From NCBI RefSeq assembly GCF_020510685.1, contig NZ_CP075185.1, forward strand, positions 4,295,001 to 4,359,000: a stretch of 64,000 bases of DNA. Direction: 5' to 3'. The stretch's first letter is position 1; each line of letters begins with the position of its first letter. Under the pieces are notes generated by a model. The model was not told where the DNA came from. It ran no database searches and saw only the letters and a program-made list of their open reading frames with translations. The DNA is from Dechloromonas denitrificans (GTDB taxonomy: Bacteria; Pseudomonadota; Gammaproteobacteria; Burkholderiales; Rhodocyclaceae). Below are positions 60,305 to 64,000 of this stretch, in pieces. The translations under genes and the position numbers were made by a program.

Positions 60305-62464
60305 TCAATCCACCTTGAAGCCGGCAACCGAACCCTTCAGTTCGGAAGCCAGAGCGGTCAGTTCGTCGACCGCCTGGGCCGTGCGCTGGGTACCCGCCGT
60401 AGCCTGTTCGGTTACGTGCAGAATGTCCTGCATCAGGCGCGCCACACTGGTCGCCGAATCCGCCTGACTTTGGGTCGAGGTGGAAATATCCTGAATCAGG
60501 TCGGCCAGATTGCGCGACACATCGCCGATCTCGGACAGCGCCTGCCCGGCGGCATCGGAAAGCTTGGCGCCTTCGACCACGCCCTGAGTCGATTGCTCCA
60601 TGGCGGAAACCGCATCCTGGGTATCGGTCTGAATCGTTTTCACAATGGCCGCAATCTGCTTGGTCGCCTCGGCCGAACGTTCAGCCAGGCGCTGCACTTC
60701 TTCGGCAACCACGGTAAAACCGCGCCCGGCATCGCCGGCCGACGCGGCCTGGATGGCGGCGTTCAAGGCCAGCACGTTGGTCTGCTCGGTAATGTCGGAA
60801 ATCAGTTCGACGATTTCGCCGATTTCCTGCGAGCTTTCGCCGAGACGCTTGATTCGCTTCGAGGTTTCCTGAATCTGGTTGCGAATTTCGTTCATACCCT
60901 TGATCGAATCCTGCACCGCCAGCGTACCTTTTTCGGCGGCGGTCAGCGATTGCCGGGCAACCTGGGCTGACTGCATCGCGTTGCCCGACACTTCGCTCAT
61001 CGAGCGCGCCATGTCGAGAGCCGACTGACCGGCTTCCTGAATTTCGCTGGACTGACGCTCGGCCGCATCGAGCAGCTCGGCCGAAGTCTGCCGGGCGATT
61101 TCGGTCGCCGCCGTGACGCGATTCGCCGCGTCATTGATCCGGCCGACCAGCACGCGAAGTTCTTCAATCGTGTAGTTGATCGAGTCAGCGATCGCCCCGG
61201 TAATGTTTTCACTGACCGTTGCCGTCACCGTCAGGTCGCCGTCGGCAAGGTCGCCCAACTCGTTCATCAGACGCAAAATGGCATCCTGATTCTCGCGGTT
61301 GACCTGCTCCGAAGCATGGCGCTGCAACTCGGCTTCCAGACCCCGACGCTTGGTATCCTCAAGATAGATCTTGGCCAGCAAGGCGAGCGTGCCCAGCGCG
61401 ACAACGGTCATCACGATCAACAGCACGATGTACAGGCCGCGCTCGGACAAGGTGCCCTGATAAGCCAGCACCAGGTCATCCGTCGCCTTGAGCATGTCCT
61501 CGCTCTCACGGAAAATCCGTGAGCCGGCCTGTTTGGAAAGGACCAGCGGCTGCATGTTGCCGAGAATGCTGGCAATGGCTTCCTGATACTGATTGAAGGC
61601 ACCATCGAGAGTGTTCAGCTTCTCGCGGCTCTCGGCGTCGTTGTTGCCGGAAAGACGCAGCGACTCGCTCCCTTTGGCCAGGCCATGCAGGATGTCACGG
61701 AAGGCGTTGGTGTCCTTGCCAAGCAGGAAGGCGACTTCCGGACTGATTTCGTCGCCGACGCGCAGGGCCGATGCATTCTTCGCAATCCGCTGGGTCAGCA
61801 TCACCAACTGGTTGGCCGCGGCAATTTCACGCGACGAGCCCCCGGCCTGCAACTTGAGCGCTGCAACCTGTTCGGTCAATTCGAGCATCTCGGCATTCTT
61901 GTTGTCGATGATCGCCACGCTGTTGCCCAGTGCGACAAGGTTCTTTTCCTGACCGATCACGGTCATTGCATCCTTGTCGGCCCCTGCCCAGCGCTGGCTC
62001 AACGCGTCGAGTTGCGGCCGGACCGCTTCGGGCGAGGCCGGGACGCTGACGCCGCTGATTTCACCACCGGACGTCAGTCGGTCGAGCAGTTGGGCAAAAG
62101 TGTCGCGCGACTCCTTCAACTGGGCAAAGGCCACCGTGTTGCCCTGCAAGGCGAGCAAGGAGGCCTTGGCCAGGCGCTGCGAAAGCATCCGCATTTCACC
62201 CGAGGCGGCGATGTATGCCGTACCGTGCGTCGACTCGCGATTGTCGTGATAGACAAGACTGGCGATCAGCAGCAACAGCACGACGAAAATTGCCCCGAGG
62301 GTTTTCATCTGCTGAATGACCGGTTGCTTGGCCAGGAAGCCGGGCAACGGCGTTTTTCCTGAGACGCCTGGCTCGCCAGGAAGATCGGCTGAAACCGTCA
62401 ACTGCGCAGATGTGCCGCTTTTGGCAAGCGCGCCGAGTTTCGGGAGTTTGAAACTGAAAGCCAT
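60305..62464 (-). CDS. pilJ: methyl-accepting chemotaxis protein PilJ
   Basis: The product is 719 residues. Two membrane helices ([20 protein letters not shown] near residue 54, and [20 protein letters not shown] near 345) enclose a periplasmic region with two PilJ-type four-helix modules ([40 protein letters not shown]). The signalling domain contains the hairpin tip [20 protein letters not shown] and [16 protein letters not shown]. PilJ senses surface contact through pilin or soluble ligands and drives PilL. AGCGGAGGATCTCC precedes the ATG. Confidence 0.95.
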   Translation of the reverse strand: MAFSFKLPKLGALAKSGTSAQLTVSADLPGEPGVSGKTPLPGFLAKQPVIQQMKTLGAIFVVLLLLIASLVYHDNRESTHGTAYIAASGEMRMLSQRLAKASLLALQGNTVAFAQLKESRDTFAQLLDRLTSGGEISGVSVPASPEAVRPQLDALSQRWAGADKDAMTVIGQEKNLVALGNSVAIIDNKNAEMLELTEQVAALKLQAGGSSREIAAANQLVMLTQRIAKNASALRVGDEISPEVAFLLGKDTNAFRDILHGLAKGSESLRLSGNNDAESREKLNTLDGAFNQYQEAIASILGNMQPLVLSKQAGSRIFRESEDMLKATDDLVLAYQGTLSERGLYIVLLIVMTVVALGTLALLAKIYLEDTKRRGLEAELQRHASEQVNRENQDAILRLMNELGDLADGDLTVTATVSENITGAIADSINYTIEELRVLVGRINDAANRVTAATEIARQTSAELLDAAERQSSEIQEAGQSALDMARSMSEVSGNAMQSAQVARQSLTAAEKGTLAVQDSIKGMNEIRNQIQETSKRIKRLGESSQEIGEIVELISDITEQTNVLALNAAIQAASAGDAGRGFTVVAEEVQRLAERSAEATKQIAAIVKTIQTDTQDAVSAMEQSTQGVVEGAKLSDAAGQALSEIGDVSRNLADLIQDISTSTQSQADSATSVARLMQDILHVTEQATAGTQRTAQAVDELTALASELKGSVAGFKVD

Positions 62465-62504
62465 GGAGATCCTCCGCTTGGGGCCTGGGGCTTCACGCCC
62501 TCGA

Positions 62505-63017
62505 TCAAACCCCGATATTCATGAAATCGTGATCGGCAAGCAGTTCGCGTACCGAAAGTTTTCGCCAGATTTTGCCTTGCGTATCTGCGAAACGCTGCGC
62601 CCCCCACACAGGCACCGAACCATCCGGCACTTCCGGCGAAAAATCTTCCGGATTCTTCAAGCCCAACATGCGCGACACCAGCAATGCCGCGTTGGCGCCG
62701 TACTTGGCGCCGACCAGCAGCAGGCGGGCGTTGGCATTTTGCGGCGTCGCCACCCCGCCGCGAAACACTGAAAAATCGGTCACGGCATGCAGATTGCCGC
62801 GAATATTGGCAATTCCGGCAAACCACGGCCGGGTCAGCGGCACCGGGGCGAGTCGCGGCGCCTGAACGATTTCGCCGCTATCGGAAAGATCAACGAGCCA
62901 TGGCTCGTTGCCAACCTCGATACCGAGCCAGGACGATGCGCCACGGCCTTGCGCCGCCGTGGTCAGGCGGGCAGCGAGGTATTCCTGAAAATCGCGAAGA
63001 CTGGTTTTTCGTGCCAT
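62505..63017 (-). CDS. pilI: CheW-like adaptor PilI
   Basis: The product is 170 residues with one CheW domain: [40 protein letters not shown], and [20 protein letters not shown]. It couples PilJ to PilL. The gene order pilG-pilH-pilI-pilJ-pilL is the canonical one, with 40 bp before pilJ. Confidence 0.92.
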   Translation of the reverse strand: MARKTSLRDFQEYLAARLTTAAQGRGASSWLGIEVGNEPWLVDLSDSGEIVQAPRLAPVPLTRPWFAGIANIRGNLHAVTDFSVFRGGVATPQNANARLLLVGAKYGANAALLVSRMLGLKNPEDFSPEVPDGSVPVWGAQRFADTQGKIWRKLSVRELLADHDFMNIGV

Positions 63018-63022
63018 CTGGC

Positions 63023-63388
63023 TCAGGGCAGCGCAGCAATCCGCTGCAGCAACTCTTCAGGATTGAGCGGCTTGACCAGATAATCAACGGCGCCCTGCCG
63101 CAAGCCCCATATCTTGTCGGTTTCCTGGCCCTTGGAGGTACAGACGATAACCGGAATATGCTTGGTGTCCTCATCGCGCGTCAGCGTCCGTGTCGCCTGA
63201 TAGCCATTCAGGCCAGGCATCACGACGTCCATCAGGATCAGGTCTGGTTTGTTGGCCTTGGCCTTGGCGATCCCCTCTTCGCCATTTTCGGCGGTGATTA
63301 CCTGGTAACCCGCCTTGGTCAGGATATCGACCGTAAAGAAGCGTTCGGTTGGGGAATCGTCGACAACAAGGATGTTCTTGACGGGCAA
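63023..63388 (-). CDS. pilH: response regulator PilH
   Basis: The product is 121 residues, a stand-alone receiver: ILVVDDSPTERFFTVDIL, phospho-acceptor Asp in DLILMDVVMPGLNGYQ, VIVCTSKGQE and the lysine in YLVKPLNPEEL. PilH dampens PilG and favours retraction control of PilT. It ends 5 bp before pilI starts. Confidence 0.95.
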   Translation of the reverse strand: MPVKNILVVDDSPTERFFTVDILTKAGYQVITAENGEEGIAKAKANKPDLILMDVVMPGLNGYQATRTLTRDEDTKHIPVIVCTSKGQETDKIWGLRQGAVDYLVKPLNPEELLQRIAALP

Positions 63389-63403
63389 TTTGTTCTCCCT
63401 GGA

Positions 63404-63844
63404 CTACTGGTTGGTTTCTGGTTCTGACGGCAAGGCAAAGGTCGCGACCGTTTGCAGCAGGCTGTCTTTGGTAAAAGGCTTGGTCAGATACTGGTCCGAC
63501 CCGACCATCCGCCCGCGCGCCCGGTCAAACAGGCCATCCTTGGAGGACAGCATGATCACCGGTGTGGCTTTGAAACGGGGGTTTTTCTTGATCAACGAAC
63601 AGGTTTGGTAGCCGTCGAGGCGCGGCATCATGATGTCGCAGAAGATCACGCTCGGCTGGTGATCGGCGATCTTGGCCAGGGCATCGAAACCGTCTTCGGC
63701 CAGCACAACCTGGCAGCCGGCCTGCACGAGAAATATCTCGGCGCTTCGCCGTATCGTGTTGCTGTCGTCAATGACCATAACCCTGACGCCACGCAGTCTG
63801 GATAAATCAGCCAATTTCCCTGTCCCCTGGCCCTTGAAAGGCAC
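63404..63844 (-). CDS. pilG: response regulator PilG
   Basis: The product is 146 residues from a GTG start, with no clear ribosome site; a start further inside, just before VRVMVIDDSNTIRRSAEIF, is possible. The receiver has Asp in VIFCDIMMPRLDGYQT, MLSSKDGLFDRARGRMVGSD and lysine in YLTKPFTKD, matching PilG. It stimulates pilus extension/cAMP in pseudomonads. First gene of the operon. Confidence 0.93.
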   Translation of the reverse strand: MPFKGQGTGKLADLSRLRGVRVMVIDDSNTIRRSAEIFLVQAGCQVVLAEDGFDALAKIADHQPSVIFCDIMMPRLDGYQTCSLIKKNPRFKATPVIMLSSKDGLFDRARGRMVGSDQYLTKPFTKDSLLQTVATFALPSEPETNQ

Positions 63845-64000
63845 TTTAGATAGCGCTGCATCATACTACGGAAGTATAAATCCAGCGCAAGCCCGAAAAC
63901 CGTATTATGAATTGTCTGTCGCGGAGTCGGCCGTAGCGAGATTCGGATAAAATCGCCTGCATCTTACCCAATCCCCTTCGCGTCCGCCAAGGGCGCGAAC
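63845..64000. promoter_or_regulatory. control region upstream of pilG and of an unseen plus-strand gene
   Basis: The last 156 bp hold no supported gene. TAAAAT at 63948-63953 is a possible -10 for a plus-strand gene beyond the window; the pilG promoter must lie within the same gap on the minus strand, but no convincing box is visible. Confidence 0.35.

Overview
The window looks like chromosomal DNA of a betaproteobacterium of the Rhodocyclales type (Dechloromonas/Azonexus-like). The base composition is GC-rich and coding density is high. The gene sets fit that group: pyrR-pyrB-pyrC' beside ruvX and yqgE/algH, pilT-pilU divergent from yggS-proC-yggT-yggU, a pilGHIJ-pilL chemosensory cluster, and an FdnGHI-type formate dehydrogenase with its own selenocysteine machinery. 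The genus is inferred from gene content, not from a marker gene.

Layout. 1-2.1 kb: the end of a SNF2-type helicase, a DUF302 protein, a small secreted protein and pncC. 2.1-4.5 kb: an AT-richer scar with a RAYT (REP-associated tyrosine transposase) element bounded by inverted repeats, a secreted orphan protein, an internally deleted copy of the element, and two degraded gene fragments that look like parts of a type I secretion/RTX-lipase locus. 4.6-23.9 kb: ordinary housekeeping and conserved-hypothetical genes (RhlE- and DbpA-type helicases, YceH, an exonuclease, esterases, ArfB, an ABC-F protein, a PsiF-repeat protein, moeA). One of these is a polyprenyl-diphosphate-synthase-like protein without its catalytic aspartate motifs.

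24.0-39.8 kb is the centrepiece, a selenium/formate island. It holds, in order: a PhnDCE-like ABC importer that I read as a selenium-oxyanion transporter; a DsrE-type protein; a perfect 13-bp inverted repeat followed by a -24/-12 (sigma-54) promoter; fdnG with an in-frame UGA (Sec196) and a SECIS hairpin; fdnH; fdnI; a terminator; fdhE; selA; a Tat-exported flavocytochrome-c-sulfide-dehydrogenase-like flavoprotein coupled to selB; selB; selC (tRNA-Sec); a GcvH-like lipoyl-domain protein; a second DsrE-like protein; and mobA. moeA lies just upstream on the other strand. Uptake, Sec synthesis and insertion, and molybdopterin maturation therefore surround one periplasm-facing formate dehydrogenase. 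Four extra sulfur- or persulfide-chemistry proteins (two DsrE-like, one GcvH-like, one FCSD-like) have no established role there, and I flag them as the best candidate for an undescribed selenium/sulfur-handling module.

39.9-64 kb: a small conserved protein, a candidate C-rich small RNA with a strong terminator, cytochrome c5, rep helicase, a DUF4197 protein, pilU and pilT, yggS-proC-yggT-yggU, a ComEA-like protein, the pyrimidine cluster with an inactive PyrC', ruvX, yqgE, a photolyase, and the Pil-Chp chemosensory operon (pilG-H-I-J and a giant 1833-residue PilL/ChpA kinase) that would control the twitching motors encoded 10-15 kb away.

No rRNA operon, prophage or CRISPR array was seen. 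The only tRNA found is tRNA-Sec.
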